Positions 18,776-28,870 of a stretch of DNA of 64,000 bases are shown here, piece after piece (position 1 is the stretch's first letter; each line of letters opens with the position of its first letter). Where the stretch lies: contig JAKADC010000008.1 of the NCBI GenBank assembly GCA_021820845.1, positions 62,001 through 126,000 on the forward strand, given 5' to 3'. The notes beneath the pieces are model-generated. The model did not search any database. It was not told the DNA's origin and worked only from the letters and a program-made list of their open reading frames with translations. The DNA comes from Pseudomonadota bacterium (lineage in GTDB: Bacteria; Pseudomonadota; Gammaproteobacteria; Burkholderiales; Thiobacillaceae). A program made the position numbers and the translations under genes.

Positions 18776-19111
18776 TTATTGGCCCGCGGACGAGGCCCCT
18801 TCGCTGCGAACCTGCTCGCGGGTTTCGCTGCGGATCTGCTCGCGGTTCTGGTTGCGCTGCGCGTCGCCGGCGGCGCTGCCGTCGCGTTGCTGCGTACGCG
18901 TTTCGTCGCGATACTGGCTACGGGTTTCCCGCGGCTGTGCGCTGCCGGAATGGGACATGCCGCCGTTCTGCATGCTCGCGCCGCCGCCCATGCCGCCACC
19001 AGAGCCACCCATCCCCCCCATGCCGCCGTTGCCGCCTCGGGCGAAGACCGTGCCGCTCGAGAGGCCGACGGCAAGCAGGACCAACGGAATCATTTTCAGC
19101 GATTTCATCAT
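18776..19111 (-). CDS. Small secreted Gly/Met-rich then Gln/Arg/Glu-rich protein
   Basis: 111 residues beginning MMKSLKMIPLVLLAVG with a clear signal peptide cleaved near TVFARG. The mature protein has a Gly/Met tract (GGNGGMGGMGGSGG), a serine/asparagine linker, then a charged helix rich in Arg, Gln and Glu (repeated REQVRSE/REQIRSE units). A strong ribosome-binding site AAAGGAG precedes the ATG at 19111. The Met-rich tract could bind copper or silver, but this is a guess from composition. It is second in a two-gene unit, 22 bases after the proline-rich secreted protein, and diverges from a response regulator gene. Confidence 0.75.
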   Translation of the reverse strand: MMKSLKMIPLVLLAVGLSSGTVFARGGNGGMGGMGGSGGGMGGGASMQNGGMSHSGSAQPRETRSQYRDETRTQQRDGSAAGDAQRNQNREQIRSETREQVRSEGASSAGQ

Positions 19112-19133
19112 TTCACTCCTTTTCGGATTGAGA

Positions 19134-19502
19134 TTACCGACCCCGTCGCCCGGACCCGCCCGGTGAGCCGATGCCTGCGCCTCCACCTGTACCTCCGCCG
19201 GCGCCAGTGCCCGGCGGCGCGCCGGCCGGGCCCTGCCAGCGACGCTCGTAACCGGCGCCGTAGGGCAGATGGGTCGGCGCCTGCGCGTCGGCCGGAGCCG
19301 GCGGCGGCGCAATCAGATTGCGCTGCACCGTCTCGTCGATCCGGCCGCTGCCCGGTGCCGGCAGAACGTCGCGCGGCAGGGACAGGTTGAGTGGGCGGGC
19401 CGCCGGGGACTTGGCATTCGCCTGGCGCGCCTCCGCCCAGCCCGGCAAAGCCAATGCCAGGACAGACGGAAAAAAGATCAGATGGAGGCGCAACAGGCTC
19501 AT
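19134..19502 (-). CDS. Small secreted Pro/Gly-rich protein
   Basis: 122 residues from ATG at 19502, with a signal peptide (LLRLHLIFFPSVLALALPGWAEA). The mature region contains LNLSLPRDVLPAPGSGRIDETVQRN, then LPYGAGYERRWQG, and ends with a glycine-rich tail (GTGAGGGTGGGAG). I recognise no family. It precedes the Gly/Met-rich protein by 22 bases, and both end at a strong terminator. The upstream gap of 287 bases to the response regulator has a small inverted repeat and is the likely shared control region. Confidence 0.65.
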   Translation of the reverse strand: MSLLRLHLIFFPSVLALALPGWAEARQANAKSPAARPLNLSLPRDVLPAPGSGRIDETVQRNLIAPPPAPADAQAPTHLPYGAGYERRWQGPAGAPPGTGAGGGTGGGAGIGSPGGSGRRGR

Positions 19503-19601
19503 GTTCGGGTTCGCGTTCTGGGGTGTGCCGCGGAATTGCGACTGCGGCCAGTGTGGCCGCGCCACGTCGCCGCGCCATGTCGGCTCGATGGCGCCGCGTG
19601 T

Positions 19602-19618
19602 CACTCTGTGTCCGAGTG
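19602..19618. promoter_or_regulatory. Candidate operator between secreted-protein genes and response regulator
   Basis: CACTC-N7-GAGTG forms a small inverted repeat inside a longer GTGTCACTC...GAGTGTGACA arrangement with imperfect symmetry. Position between divergent genes is suitable for an operator. The arms are short and the site is tentative. Nothing else recognisable is in 19503-19789. Confidence 0.25.
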
Positions 19619-19789
19619 TGACAGGCGCGCGGTAATAGCCCTCATCCGGAGTAGGATAAACGGCGCGAGGCGGTTTGCGTCGACGTAGCGAACCGTCCGG
19701 CCGGCTTCCCGAAAGACACCAACCTTCGATCGACTGCGAGCCATGATGCAACGTACCCCGTTTACCTCCCGCGACGCCCGGAGCGCGCC

Positions 19790-20503
19790 ATGACGGCCGG
19801 CGCGCCGCACGTCCTCGTGGTGGACGACGACCCGGGAATGCGTTCGCTGCTCGAGGCCTACCTGGGCGATAGCGGTTTCGCGGTGGAGACGGCGATGGAC
19901 GGCCCCGCGATGTGGGCGGCCGTGGAACGCGGCATGCCCGATGCCATCGTGCTCGACCTGATGCTGCCCGGCGAGGACGGTCTGTCGCTCGCGCGCCGCC
20001 TGCGCGGCCAGTCGAACGTGCCCATTCTCATGCTGTCGGCGCGCGGCGAGGAAATCGACCGCGTGGTCGGGCTGGAAATGGGCGCCGACGACTACCTGGC
20101 CAAGCCTTTCAGCCCGCGCGAGCTGCTGGCGCGGCTGCGTGCGCTGTTGCGGCGCAGCCAGGCGCAGGACGAGATCGCCGCGCAGCCCGCGGCGTCGGCC
20201 TTCGGGCCGTTCCAGTTCGATGCGGCGGGCCACCGGCTCACGCGGGAGGGGGTCGAGGTGAAGCTGTCGGCTGCCGAATTCGCGCTGTTGCGGATCTTTG
20301 TTGAGCATCCGCTGCGGGTGCTGTCGCGCGACATCCTGATCGACATGCTGAAGGGCTACGAACGCGACCCGTTCGACCGCAGCATCGACACCCGCGTCAC
20401 CCGGCTGCGCCGCAAGATCGAGCCCGATTCCGCCGAACCGGTCTACATCCGCACCGTGCGCGGCGAAGGCTACCTGTTCAATCCGCGCGGCGGCGAGGCG
20501 TGA
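19790..20503 (+). CDS. OmpR-family response regulator
   Basis: 237 residues. The receiver domain (about 6-120) has the acidic pocket DDD, phospho-acceptor Asp in IVLDLMLPGEDG, a Ser/Thr (LSARG) and Lys in LAKPFSP. The DNA-binding winged helix (about 140-235) contains KLSAAEFALLR, RDILIDMLKG, SIDTRVTRLRRKIE and VRGEGYLF. This closely resembles OmpR itself. The kinase gene overlaps its stop but is broken, so the regulator may receive phosphate from another kinase or acetyl phosphate. The divergent small secreted proteins are candidate targets. Confidence 0.95.
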   Translation: MTAGAPHVLVVDDDPGMRSLLEAYLGDSGFAVETAMDGPAMWAAVERGMPDAIVLDLMLPGEDGLSLARRLRGQSNVPILMLSARGEEIDRVVGLEMGADDYLAKPFSPRELLARLRALLRRSQAQDEIAAQPAASAFGPFQFDAAGHRLTREGVEVKLSAAEFALLRIFVEHPLRVLSRDILIDMLKGYERDPFDRSIDTRVTRLRRKIEPDSAEPVYIRTVRGEGYLFNPRGGEA

Positions 20504-21568
20504 GGCTGTCGTCGCGCGGGACGTTGACGCAGCAGAACGCGCTGCTGCTGGTCATGTTCTTCATCGCCTTCGAGCTGCTGGCGGCGTCGGCCGTCACCTT
20601 TTTCCTGATGCTGCCGATGGCGCGCCGTTCGGCCGCCGACCTCGCCGGACTGATGACGCTGTCGGCCCAGACGTGGAGCGAATTGCCGCCGGTCACCCGC
20701 CCCGCCTTCGAATACGAACTCGCGCGTTCGCACGCGCTGGCGCTGCGCGCCGAGCCGCCGCAAGATCCGGTGCGGCCATCGTGGCGCGAGCCGTATCTGT
20801 ATTTTCTCGCGGCCTCGCTGAGCGCGCGCATCGGCGCACCGGTCACCGCGTCGCACGAGGAGATCCGGGGCGAGGAATGGATCTGGGTGTCGCTGCCTGC
20901 CGGCGACGGACGTCTTTCCGTGGGGTTTCCCCACAGCCGGGTCGGCCCGCGTCCCCTCCACGCGCTGCTGGCGTCGCTCGCGAGCGGCGCGGTCCTGAGC
21001 CTGTTCGCGGCGTGGTGGCTGGCGCGGCGCACCACCCGGCCGTTGAAGCGGCTGCAGGACGCGGTCACCTCACTGGGGCGCGGACAGACGCCCGAACGCC
21101 TGCCCGAGACGGGGCCGCGCGAACTCGCCGTCCTGAGCCGCCGCTTCAACGACATGGCGAAACAGGTGGAGGATCTGCTCGCCGCCCGGACCATGCTGCT
21201 GGCCGGCGTGTCGCACGACCTGCGCACGCCGCTCGCGCGGCTGCGCCTGGCGGCGGAGATGCTGGTGAAAAAGCCGAGCGCGGAACTGGCGGCACAGGTC
21301 GAAGCCGACATCGAGGCGATGGACCGACTGATCGCCGACGTCCTGACCCTGGCGCGGGGATTCGGCCACGAGGTGTCGAGGCGGGTGGCGCTGCCCGTTC
21401 TACCGGCTGGAAGCCTCCCGCAGCGTCAGTACCGGCGGTTCCGGGCTGGGGCTCGCGATCGTGCGCCAGCTGGCGGCGGCGCAGGGCTGGGAGGCCAGTC
21501 CCCAGGCGCGGCCGGGCGGCGGGCTCGAGGTCTGGCTGCACATTGCCGCGTCGCCGCCCGAAGCTTGA
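20500..21568 (+). pseudogene. EnvZ-like sensor histidine kinase with internal deletion and frameshift
   Basis: The first 297 or so codons encode a normal EnvZ-type kinase start: membrane helix (14-40), periplasmic loop, second helix (about 155-170), HAMP (TRPLKRLQDAVTSL) and the HisKA motif GVSHDLRTPLARLRL. After LTLARGFGHEV the frame breaks. From about 21395 a different frame (+1) encodes PFYRLEASRS, GGSGLGLAIVRQLAAAQG and a normal C-terminus ending at 21568. The N box and G1 box of the ATPase domain are missing, roughly 75-100 codons. The kinase cannot bind ATP as written. Either a real lesion or an assembly error; the intact regulator next door makes it worth checking. Confidence 0.85.
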
Positions 21569-21593
21569 ACTGGGCACCTGTTCTATTTACAAT
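21565..21593 (+). promoter_or_regulatory. Sigma-70 promoter of rpsB
   Basis: TTGAAC at 21565-21570 and TACAAT at 21588-21593 with an ideal 17-base spacer, at the very end of the kinase remnant. Transcription is expected near 21600, giving a leader of about 110 bases. Confidence 0.7.
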
Positions 21594-21600
21594 TGCCGGC

Positions 21601-21620
21601 TGTCCGAAATGGTTCGGACA
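21601..21620 (+). promoter_or_regulatory. Inverted repeat at the rpsB transcription start
   Basis: TGTCCGAA-N4-TTCGGACA, perfect eight-base arms. It would form a hairpin at the 5' end of the rpsB message, or serve as an operator overlapping the start site. Ribosomal protein S2 autoregulates rpsB-tsf through the leader in E. coli, so an RNA role is plausible, but this exact hairpin is not one I can match to a known motif. Confidence 0.5.
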
Positions 21621-21710
21621 AATTCGCACACCTGTCATTAGAGGGTGGCGGCGCGTCGGGACGATACGCCGCTGCAGACGGGTGGAGGCTCAACCCTTTA
21701 GGAGATCGTC

Positions 21711-22454
21711 ATGTCTGTCACCATGCGCCAAATGCTGGAGGCCGGTGTCCACTTCGGCCACCAGACCCGCTTCTGGAACCCCAAGATGGCCCCGTTCATT
21801 TTCGGCCATCGCAACAAGATTCACATCGTCAACCTGGAAAAATCCCTGCCGCTGTTCCAGGATGCGCAGAAATTCGTCCGCCAGCTCGCCGCCAACAAGG
21901 GCAACGTGCTGTTCGTCGGCACCAAGCGTGCTGCGCGCGACATCGTGCGCGAGGAAGCTCAGCGCGCGGGCATGCCTTACGTTGATAACCGCTGGCTGGG
22001 CGGCATGCTGACGAACTTCAAGACGGTCAAGCAGTCGATCAAGCGCCTGAACGACCTCGAGGCGCAACTCAACGAGCCGGGCCGCCTGTCGAAGAAGGAA
22101 ATCCTCACCGTGCAGCGTGAAGTCGACAAGCTGAACCGCAGCCTGGGCGGCATCCGCGAAATGGGCGGCCTGCCCGATGCGCTGTTCATCATCGACGTCG
22201 GCTACCAGAAGGGCGCCGTGGTCGAGGCCAAGAAGCTCGGCATCCCGGTGATCGGCGTGGTCGACACGAACAACAGCCCCGACGGCGTGGACTACGTCAT
22301 TCCCGGCAACGACGACTCGGCCCGCGCGATCCGCCTGTACGCCCGCGGCATGGCCGACGCGGCGCTGGAAGGTCGCGCCCAGGTCATCAGCGAAATCACC
22401 GGCGGCGAAGAGTTCGTCGAGGTGGAAGAAGAGGGCGGCGTCGCCGCCGAATAA
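21711..22454 (+). CDS. rpsB: 30S ribosomal protein S2
   Basis: 247 residues, starting [26 protein letters not shown], with the conserved [22 protein letters not shown] section cut by normal S2 motifs and DNNWLGGML-like [10 protein letters not shown]2 binds late to the 30S head and is needed for S1 binding. AGGAG lies eight bases before the ATG. First gene of the long rightward cluster; followed by two hairpins before tsf. Confidence 0.98.
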   Translation: MSVTMRQMLEAGVHFGHQTRFWNPKMAPFIFGHRNKIHIVNLEKSLPLFQDAQKFVRQLAANKGNVLFVGTKRAARDIVREEAQRAGMPYVDNRWLGGMLTNFKTVKQSIKRLNDLEAQLNEPGRLSKKEILTVQREVDKLNRSLGGIREMGGLPDALFIIDVGYQKGAVVEAKKLGIPVIGVVDTNNSPDGVDYVIPGNDDSARAIRLYARGMADAALEGRAQVISEITGGEEFVEVEEEGGVAAE

Positions 22455-22472
22455 GCGCGCCGCGCTGCATCG

Positions 22473-22527
22473 TCGCCGGAAGACTTTTCCGGCGAGCGAA
22501 TTCGAGGAGGGGCGTTGGCCCCTCTTT
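22473..22527 (+). terminator. Two hairpins between rpsB and tsf, probable attenuator
   Basis: First hairpin: TCGCCGGAA, loop GACTT, TTCCGGCGA (22473-22495). Second: GAGGGGC, loop GTTG, GCCCCTC followed by TTT (22507-22527). The second looks like a weak rho-independent terminator. Partial termination here would let rpsB be made in excess of tsf and downstream genes. Confidence 0.6.
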
Positions 22528-22572
22528 CTGTATTGGCTGAATTTAATCGAGTAATTCGGATAGGAGTTCGAA

Positions 22573-23445
22573 ATGGCTGAAATCACTGCAAGCATGGTCA
22601 AGGATCTGCGCGAAAAAACCGATGCGCCGATGATGGACTGCAAGAAGGCGCTGACCGAGGCCGGCGGCGACATGCAGAAGGCCGAAGAAATTCTGCGCGT
22701 CCGCTTCGGCAACAAGGCCGCCAAGAGCGCCGGCCGCGTCGCGGCCGAAGGCGTGGTGACGATCGCGATCGCCGCCGACGGCAAGTCGGCCGCGATGGTC
22801 GAGGTCAACTGCGAAACCGACTTCGTCGCCAAGAACGACGATTTCCTGGCGCTGTCCAATGCGCTCGCCGGCATGGTGCTGGAGCAGAATCCGGCGGACG
22901 TCGCCGCGCTGTCCGCGCTGCCGTACAAGGGCAGCACGGTCGAGGCTTTCCGCACCGAACTGGTCGGCAAGATCGGCGAGAACATGTCGGTGCGCCGTTT
23001 CGTGCGCCTGAGCGGCCAGGGCAAATTCGCCAGCTATATCCACGGCGGCAAGATCGGCGTGCTGGTCGATGTGACCGGTGACGAAGCGCTGGCGCGCGAC
23101 ATCGCCATGCACATCGCGGCGTCCAAGCCGAAATCGCTGGACGCGTCGGGCGTCGCCCAGGAGTTGATCGACACCGAACGCCGCGTCGCGATCGAGAAGG
23201 CCAAGGAAGCCGGCAAGCCGGAAGCCATGCTGGACAAGATCGCCGAGGGCACGGTGCAGAAATTCCTCAAGGAAGTGACCCTGCTGTCGCAGCCCTTCGT
23301 CAAGGACGACAAGCAGACCGTCGAGCAGATCCTGAAATCGAAGAATTCCCAGTGCCACGGCTTCACCATGTTCGTGGTGGGCGAGGGCATCGAGAAGAAG
23401 GTGTCCGACTTCGCCGCGGAAGTCGCGGCGGCCGCCCAGGTCTGA
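22573..23445 (+). CDS. tsf: Elongation factor Ts
   Basis: 290 residues. The N-terminal UBA-like module ([19 protein letters not shown]) and the [10 protein letters not shown] motif that contacts EF-Tu are intact. It exchanges GDP for GTP on EF-Tu. Preceded by GGATAGGAG. Six bases separate it from pyrH. Confidence 0.98.
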   Translation: MAEITASMVKDLREKTDAPMMDCKKALTEAGGDMQKAEEILRVRFGNKAAKSAGRVAAEGVVTIAIAADGKSAAMVEVNCETDFVAKNDDFLALSNALAGMVLEQNPADVAALSALPYKGSTVEAFRTELVGKIGENMSVRRFVRLSGQGKFASYIHGGKIGVLVDVTGDEALARDIAMHIAASKPKSLDASGVAQELIDTERRVAIEKAKEAGKPEAMLDKIAEGTVQKFLKEVTLLSQPFVKDDKQTVEQILKSKNSQCHGFTMFVVGEGIEKKVSDFAAEVAAAAQV

Positions 23446-23451
23446 CCGGGC

Positions 23452-24165
23452 ATGGGGCCGGCCCGACGCATCCTGCTGAAGCTCTCCGGCGAAGCCCTGA
23501 TGGGGCCGGACACCTTCGGCTACCATGCCGAGACCCTGGCCGGCTTCGTCCGGCAGATCGGTGAAGTCGTCGCCCTCGGCGTGCAGGTCGGCATCGTGGT
23601 CGGCGGCGGCAACCTGTTCCGCGGCGCCACCGGCGCGCTCGCGGGGATGAATCGCGCGACGGCCGACTCGATGGGCATGCTCGCCACGGTCATGAACGCC
23701 CTGGCGCTGAAGGACGCGCTGCAGCAGGCGGGCGTCCCGGCGCGGGTGCAGACCGCGGTCCACATCGCCCACGTCGGCGAGGATTTCGAGCGTGACGCGG
23801 CGGTGCGCGAACTGGAAGCCGGAAACGTGGTCATTTTCGGCGGCGGAACCGGCAACCCGTTCTTCACGACCGACACCGCGGCGGCGCTGCGCGCGGCCGA
23901 GATCGGCGCCGATCTGCTGTTGAAGGCGACCAAGGTGGACGGCGTCTATACCGCCGACCCAAAAAAGGATCCTGCTGCCAGACGCTACGAAGCGCTCTCG
24001 TTCGACGAGGCGATTGCCGGCAATCTCGGCGTGCTCGATACCGCCGCCTTCGCCGTGTGTCGCGAACAGAACCTGTCGCTCGTCGTGTTCGACGTCTTCA
24101 AGCCCGGCGCACTGAAACGCGTGGTGTTGGGCGAGGATGAGGGGACGCGGGTAAGCAACCGTTGA
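23452..24165 (+). CDS. pyrH: UMP kinase
   Basis: 237 residues of the amino-acid-kinase fold: [19 protein letters not shown], the uridylate site around [13 protein letters not shown] and [13 protein letters not shown]. It phosphorylates UMP to UDP, regulated by UTP and GTP. Standard position between tsf and frr. Confidence 0.97.
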   Translation: MGPARRILLKLSGEALMGPDTFGYHAETLAGFVRQIGEVVALGVQVGIVVGGGNLFRGATGALAGMNRATADSMGMLATVMNALALKDALQQAGVPARVQTAVHIAHVGEDFERDAAVRELEAGNVVIFGGGTGNPFFTTDTAAALRAAEIGADLLLKATKVDGVYTADPKKDPAARRYEALSFDEAIAGNLGVLDTAAFAVCREQNLSLVVFDVFKPGALKRVVLGEDEGTRVSNR

Positions 24166-24174
24166 GGAGCTGAA

Positions 24175-24744
24175 ATGGCTGAAACCACCATTGCCGATAT
24201 CAAGCAGTCTGCCGTGCAGAAGATGGGCAAGACGCTGGAAGCGCTGAAGAACGATCTCGCCAAGGTGCGCACGGGACGGGCGCATGCCGGCATCCTCGAC
24301 CACGTGCTGGTCGATTACTACGGCAACCCGACGCCGGTGCCGCAGGTGGCCAACGTCTCGCTGGTCGACAGCCGCACGCTGGGCGTGCAGCCGTACGAAA
24401 AGAACATGGTCGGCAAGATCGAGAAGGCGATCCGCGACGGCGATCTCGGCCTGAACCCGGCGACGCACGGCGACGTCATTCGCGTGCCGATGCCTTCGCT
24501 CACGGAAGAGCGTCGGCGCGACCTGATCAAGGTCGTGCGCAACGAAGCCGAAGGCGCGCGCGTCGCCGTGCGCAACATCCGCCGCGACGCCAACGGCGCG
24601 CTGAAGGACATGGTGAAGGCCAAGACCGCGACCGAGGACGAGGAGCGCCGCACGCAGGACGAAGTCCAGAAACTGACCGACAAGTACATCGGCGAGATCG
24701 ACAAGATGCTGGCCGACAAAGAGAAGGACCTGCTCGCAGTCTGA
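24175..24744 (+). CDS. frr: Ribosome recycling factor
   Basis: 189 residues with [23 protein letters not shown] and [14 protein letters not shown], all diagnostic. It splits post-termination ribosomes with EF-G. GAGG lies ahead of the ATG; nine bases follow the pyrH stop. Confidence 0.98.
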   Translation: MAETTIADIKQSAVQKMGKTLEALKNDLAKVRTGRAHAGILDHVLVDYYGNPTPVPQVANVSLVDSRTLGVQPYEKNMVGKIEKAIRDGDLGLNPATHGDVIRVPMPSLTEERRRDLIKVVRNEAEGARVAVRNIRRDANGALKDMVKAKTATEDEERRTQDEVQKLTDKYIGEIDKMLADKEKDLLAV

Positions 24745-24767
24745 GCGTTTCAGGCGAGCATACCGGC

Positions 24768-25514
24768 GTGGCTACCCGCACGAAGCAAGCGATTCCGGCA
24801 GTTGCCGATGTGCCGCGGCACGTCGCCATCATCATGGACGGCAACGGCCGCTGGGCAAGGCGCCGGCTGATGCCGCGCGTCGCCGGGCACCGCAAGGGCG
24901 TCGAAGCGCTGCGCGGGGTCATTCGCGCCTGTGCCGAGCGCGGCGTGTCGCATCTCACCGTCTTCGCCTTCAGCTCCGAAAACTGGCGGCGTCCGCAGGA
25001 AGAGGTCACCCTGCTGATGGAACTGTTCATGCGCGCGCTGGAAAACGAAGTCGCGCGCCTGCACGAAAACGGCATCCGCTTCCGCGTCATCGGCAACCTC
25101 GCGGGGTTTTCCGAACGCATCCAGGCGCTGATCCGCGACGCCGAAGCGCTCACGCGCGACAACACGCGGCTGGTGTTCACCGTCGCCGCCAATTACGGCG
25201 GACGCTGGGACATCGTGCAGGCAGTGAGGGAGCTGATCGCCGAGGGCGCGACGGCGGACGGCGTCGACGAGGCCGCGTTGGCCCGGCACCTGTGCATGGC
25301 CGACGCGCCCGAGCCGGATCTCTTCATCCGTACCGGCGGCGAGCAGCGCATCAGCAATTTCCTGATGTGGCAGCTGGCCTATACGGAACTCTATTTCACC
25401 GATGCGCTGTGGCCCGATTTCAATGCCGCGGCGCTGGACAAAGCCATTGCCTCCTACCGTACCCGTGAACGCCGCTTTGGGCGAACCAGCGAACAGGTTC
25501 GATCCGCCCTGTGA
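24768..25514 (+). CDS. uppS: Undecaprenyl diphosphate synthase (cis-prenyltransferase)
   Basis: 248 residues from GTG at 24768. [10 protein letters not shown] carries the catalytic Asp, [11 protein letters not shown] and [12 protein letters not shown] the substrate and IPP sites. It builds the C55 carrier lipid used for peptidoglycan and lipopolysaccharide. Together with dxr it links isoprenoid supply to envelope synthesis in this cluster. Confidence 0.97.
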   Translation: MATRTKQAIPAVADVPRHVAIIMDGNGRWARRRLMPRVAGHRKGVEALRGVIRACAERGVSHLTVFAFSSENWRRPQEEVTLLMELFMRALENEVARLHENGIRFRVIGNLAGFSERIQALIRDAEALTRDNTRLVFTVAANYGGRWDIVQAVRELIAEGATADGVDEAALARHLCMADAPEPDLFIRTGGEQRISNFLMWQLAYTELYFTDALWPDFNAAALDKAIASYRTRERRFGRTSEQVRSAL

Positions 25515-25536
25515 CCGCCTGCCGGATGTCCCCTCC

Positions 25537-26343
25537 ATGACGCCCCTTCTTCGCCGGGTAGGCACCGCCGCATGGCTTCTGGCGCTGTTCGTGCCCGCCG
25601 CACTGTGGGCCCCGGCGTGGCTGTGGGCGGTCCTGATGGCGGGCGTGGTGGGCCTGGCCGCGCGCGAATGGGGCCATCTGAGTGCTTTCTCGCGGCGCGC
25701 ATCGGGCGTCTATGCCGCGGTGCTGATGCTCGGCGCGCTGGCGTTGCCGAATGCGCTTGCAGCGAACTGGCCGCTTTTACAGACGGGACTCGTCGCGCTG
25801 GCTGTCGCGTTCTGGCTGCTCGTTGCGCCCTTCTGGCTGCTGGGACACTGGCATGTCCCCCGCGCGTTCGTCCGTGCCGCGATCGGCGTCGTGGTGCTGT
25901 TGCCGACCTGGGCGGCGCTTCTCTACCTGCATGCGCGCGGTCCCGGCGTGCTGCTCGGCGTGATGGCGATCATCTGGATCGCGGATACCGCCGCCTATTT
26001 TTCGGGGCGCTTTTTCGGGCGGCACAAGCTTGCGCCCGTCATCAGTCCCGGCAAGACATGGGAAGGGGTGGCGGGTGCGTTCGTCGCGGTGGCGGTGTAT
26101 GCGGGCGGCCTGAGCCTGTGGGGGCAGCTGCCGTTCTGGCCGCTGCTCGGCATGGTATCCGGGCTGCTCTATCTGTCCGTCCTGGGCGATCTGTTCGAGT
26201 CATGGATCAAGCGCCTGTCGGGCTTGAAGGACAGCGGCGACACGCTGCCCGGACATGGCGGCGTGCTCGACCGCATCGATGCGCTCACTTCCACCCTGCC
26301 CATCGCCACCGCCATGCTGATGTGGCTGGAACGTTCGACATGA
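25537..26343 (+). CDS. cdsA: Phosphatidate cytidylyltransferase
   Basis: 268 residues, polytopic with about seven hydrophobic helices. Contains SPGKTWEGV and the CDP-alcohol-type signature [22 protein letters not shown]. Makes CDP-diacylglycerol for phospholipids. The ATG at 25537 gives a membrane helix start; the stop overlaps the dxr ATG (ATGA). Confidence 0.96.
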   Translation: MTPLLRRVGTAAWLLALFVPAALWAPAWLWAVLMAGVVGLAAREWGHLSAFSRRASGVYAAVLMLGALALPNALAANWPLLQTGLVALAVAFWLLVAPFWLLGHWHVPRAFVRAAIGVVVLLPTWAALLYLHARGPGVLLGVMAIIWIADTAAYFSGRFFGRHKLAPVISPGKTWEGVAGAFVAVAVYAGGLSLWGQLPFWPLLGMVSGLLYLSVLGDLFESWIKRLSGLKDSGDTLPGHGGVLDRIDALTSTLPIATAMLMWLERST

Positions 26344-27521
26344 CACCACGCGTCCTTACCATTCTCGGCGCAACCGGCACCATCGGCGTCAATACGCTCG
26401 ATGTCGTGGCGCGCCATCCCGGGCGGTTCCAGGTCTTCGCGCTGACCGGCGCCACCCAGGTCGAGCGCATGGTGGAACAATGCCGGGCGCACCGTCCGCG
26501 CTTCGCGGTGATGAGCGAGCCGGCGGCCGCCGCGGCGCTCCGCGCACGGATCGCCGCGGAAGGCCTGGGCGTCGAAGTGCTCGAAGGCAGCGCGGCGCTG
26601 ACCGAAGTGGCGACCGCAGCCGAGGTCGACACCGTGATGGCGGCGATCGTGGGCGCGGCCGGCCTGCCGGCGACGCTCGCCGCCGCCCAGGCGGGCAAGC
26701 GCATCCTGCTCGCCAACAAGGAAACCCTGGTCGTGTCGGGCCAGCTCTTCATGGACGCGATCGCCGCCAGCGGCGCCGAACTGCTGCCGATCGATTCCGA
26801 GCACAACGCCATCTTCCAGGCATTGCCGCGCGACTTCGACGGCGACTTTCAGCGCGCCGGCGTGAAGACGCTCTGGCTCACCGCCTCGGGCGGCCCGTTC
26901 CGTTCCTTCTCCGCCGAGGCCATCGCCGCGGCCACGCCGGTGCAGGCAGTGGCGCACCCCAACTGGGTGATGGGCAGGAAGATTTCGGTCGATTCTGCGA
27001 GCCTGATGAACAAGGGGCTCGAAGTCATCGAAGCGCGCTGGCTGTTCAACGCGCGCCCCGAGCAGATCAAGGTGGTCGTGCATCCGCAGAGCATCGTGCA
27101 TTCGATGGTCGAATACGCCGACGGTTCGGTGATCGCGCAGATGGGCACGCCCGACATGCGCACGCCGATCGCCTACGCGCTGGGCTTCCCCGAACGGATC
27201 GACGCCGGCGTGTCGGCGCTCGACCTGATGGGCCGGCAGCTCACCTTCGAGGCGCCCGACACGGTGCGTTTCCCCTGCCTGCAACTGGCGTTCGATGCCC
27301 TCGCTGCGGGCGGCAACGCCGCGGCCGTGCTCAACGCCGCCAATGAGGTCGCGGTGGCGCGCTTTCTCGACGGCGCGGCGTCCTTCAATGCCATCTCCGC
27401 CAGTATCGCCCATGCGCTCGACGCGCTCGCGGGCGGGGCGGCCGACACCCTGGACGACTTGCTCGAGGCGGACCGCCAGGCGCGCCGCGTGGCGAGCGCA
27501 TATCTGGAAGCCCGCGCGTGA
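26340..27521 (+). CDS. dxr: 1-deoxy-D-xylulose 5-phosphate reductoisomerase
   Basis: 393 residues. NADPH-binding GATGTIG at the N-terminus, [21 protein letters not shown] and [10 protein letters not shown] are the family's metal and substrate segments. It makes methylerythritol 4-phosphate, first committed step of the non-mevalonate isoprenoid path that feeds uppS. Overlaps both neighbours by four bases. Confidence 0.97.
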   Translation: MTPRVLTILGATGTIGVNTLDVVARHPGRFQVFALTGATQVERMVEQCRAHRPRFAVMSEPAAAAALRARIAAEGLGVEVLEGSAALTEVATAAEVDTVMAAIVGAAGLPATLAAAQAGKRILLANKETLVVSGQLFMDAIAASGAELLPIDSEHNAIFQALPRDFDGDFQRAGVKTLWLTASGGPFRSFSAEAIAAATPVQAVAHPNWVMGRKISVDSASLMNKGLEVIEARWLFNARPEQIKVVVHPQSIVHSMVEYADGSVIAQMGTPDMRTPIAYALGFPERIDAGVSALDLMGRQLTFEAPDTVRFPCLQLAFDALAAGGNAAAVLNAANEVAVARFLDGAASFNAISASIAHALDALAGGAADTLDDLLEADRQARRVASAYLEARA

Positions 27522-28870
27522 GCGTGCTGCACACGGTCCTGTGGTTCCTGGTCGCCATTTCCATTCTGGTGGTGGCGCACGAATTCGGCCACTACCTGGC
27601 GGCTCGGCTCGCCGGCGTCAAGGTGCTGCGCTTCTCGCTCGGCTTCGGCAGGCCGCTGTTCAGCCGGCGCTGGGGCAGGGACGGGACCGAATGGTCGCTG
27701 GCGATGCTGCCATTCGGGGGGTACGTCAAGATGCTCGACGAACGCGAGGGCCCGGTGCCCGCGGAAGAGGCGCACCGCAGCTTCAACCGCGCGAGCGTGT
27801 GGCGCCGCATCGGCATCGTCGCGGCGGGCCCTGTCGCCAATTTCGTGCTTGCCGTGGCGTTCTACTGGATGCTGTTTCTGCATGGCATGCCGGCGATGAA
27901 ACCGCTGATCGGCGATCCGCCGGCCGGCAGCCCGGCTGCCGAGGCGGGACTGGTGTCCGGTGACGAGATCCGCCGAGTCAATGGCGCGGACACCCCGTCG
28001 TTTCAGGACCTTCGGCTCGAACTGCTGCGCGCCGGGGTGGCCGGGGACCCGATCCAACTGAGGCTGGCCGACGGGCGCAGCGTCCAGATCGAAGCCCCGC
28101 CGATGCAGACCGACGATCTCGAACGGGACACCTTGCGTCCGCTCGGCATCGTGCGCTACGAGCCCGCGATCGAACCGGTCATCGGCGAGGTGCTGCCCGG
28201 GGACGTCGCCGCGCGCGCAGGGTTCCAGAGCGGCGACCGGCTGATCACCGCCGACGGAGCGCCGGTTGCGACGTGGCAGGACTGGGTGAAGCTCGTGCGC
28301 AGCCATCCGGCGCAGCCCTTGCGGATCGAATATGAACGGGCGTCCCGGCAGTACGCCGTGACGATCGTGCCCGAGACGGTCGAGGAGAACGGCGCGCGGA
28401 TCGGCAAGATCGGCGCGGGTCCCAAAATCGATGCCGCCGTGTTCGACGCGCTGACGACCGAACTGCGCTATGGCCCGTTCGAGGCGCTACAGCGCGGTGC
28501 CCGCAAGACCTGGGAAATGAGCGTGTTCACGCTGGAGATGATGGGGCGCATGGTGTTGGGGCAGGTGTCGTGGAGAAACCTGTCGGGCCCGCTGACGATC
28601 GCCGATTACGCCGGCCAGAGCGCCAAGCTCGGATGGCTCAGTTTCATCGGATTCCTGGCGCTGGTGAGCGTGAGTCTGGGCGTGCTGAACCTGCTGCCCG
28701 TGCCGCTGTTGGACGGGGGGCACCTCATGTATTATGTTGCCGAAGTTTTGACCGGTCGCCCGGTGTCCGAACGCACCATGGAAATAGGGAGCCGGATCGG
28801 CATGGCGCTCCTGCTCCTGCTGATGTCGTTTGCCCTATTCAACGATTTGCAACGCCTGATTGGCGGATGA
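27518..28870 (+). CDS. rseP: Site-2 zinc metalloprotease RseP
   Basis: 450 residues. First membrane helix holds HEFGH (His21, Glu22, His25), two PDZ domains fill the periplasmic part, and the third metal ligand lies in PLLDGGHL near residue 400 inside a later helix. It cuts anti-sigma factor RseA after DegS and so frees sigma-E under envelope stress. GTG start overlaps the dxr stop, and its own stop overlaps bamA. Confidence 0.96.
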   Translation: MSVLHTVLWFLVAISILVVAHEFGHYLAARLAGVKVLRFSLGFGRPLFSRRWGRDGTEWSLAMLPFGGYVKMLDEREGPVPAEEAHRSFNRASVWRRIGIVAAGPVANFVLAVAFYWMLFLHGMPAMKPLIGDPPAGSPAAEAGLVSGDEIRRVNGADTPSFQDLRLELLRAGVAGDPIQLRLADGRSVQIEAPPMQTDDLERDTLRPLGIVRYEPAIEPVIGEVLPGDVAARAGFQSGDRLITADGAPVATWQDWVKLVRSHPAQPLRIEYERASRQYAVTIVPETVEENGARIGKIGAGPKIDAAVFDALTTELRYGPFEALQRGARKTWEMSVFTLEMMGRMVLGQVSWRNLSGPLTIADYAGQSAKLGWLSFIGFLALVSVSLGVLNLLPVPLLDGGHLMYYVAEVLTGRPVSERTMEIGSRIGMALLLLLMSFALFNDLQRLIGG

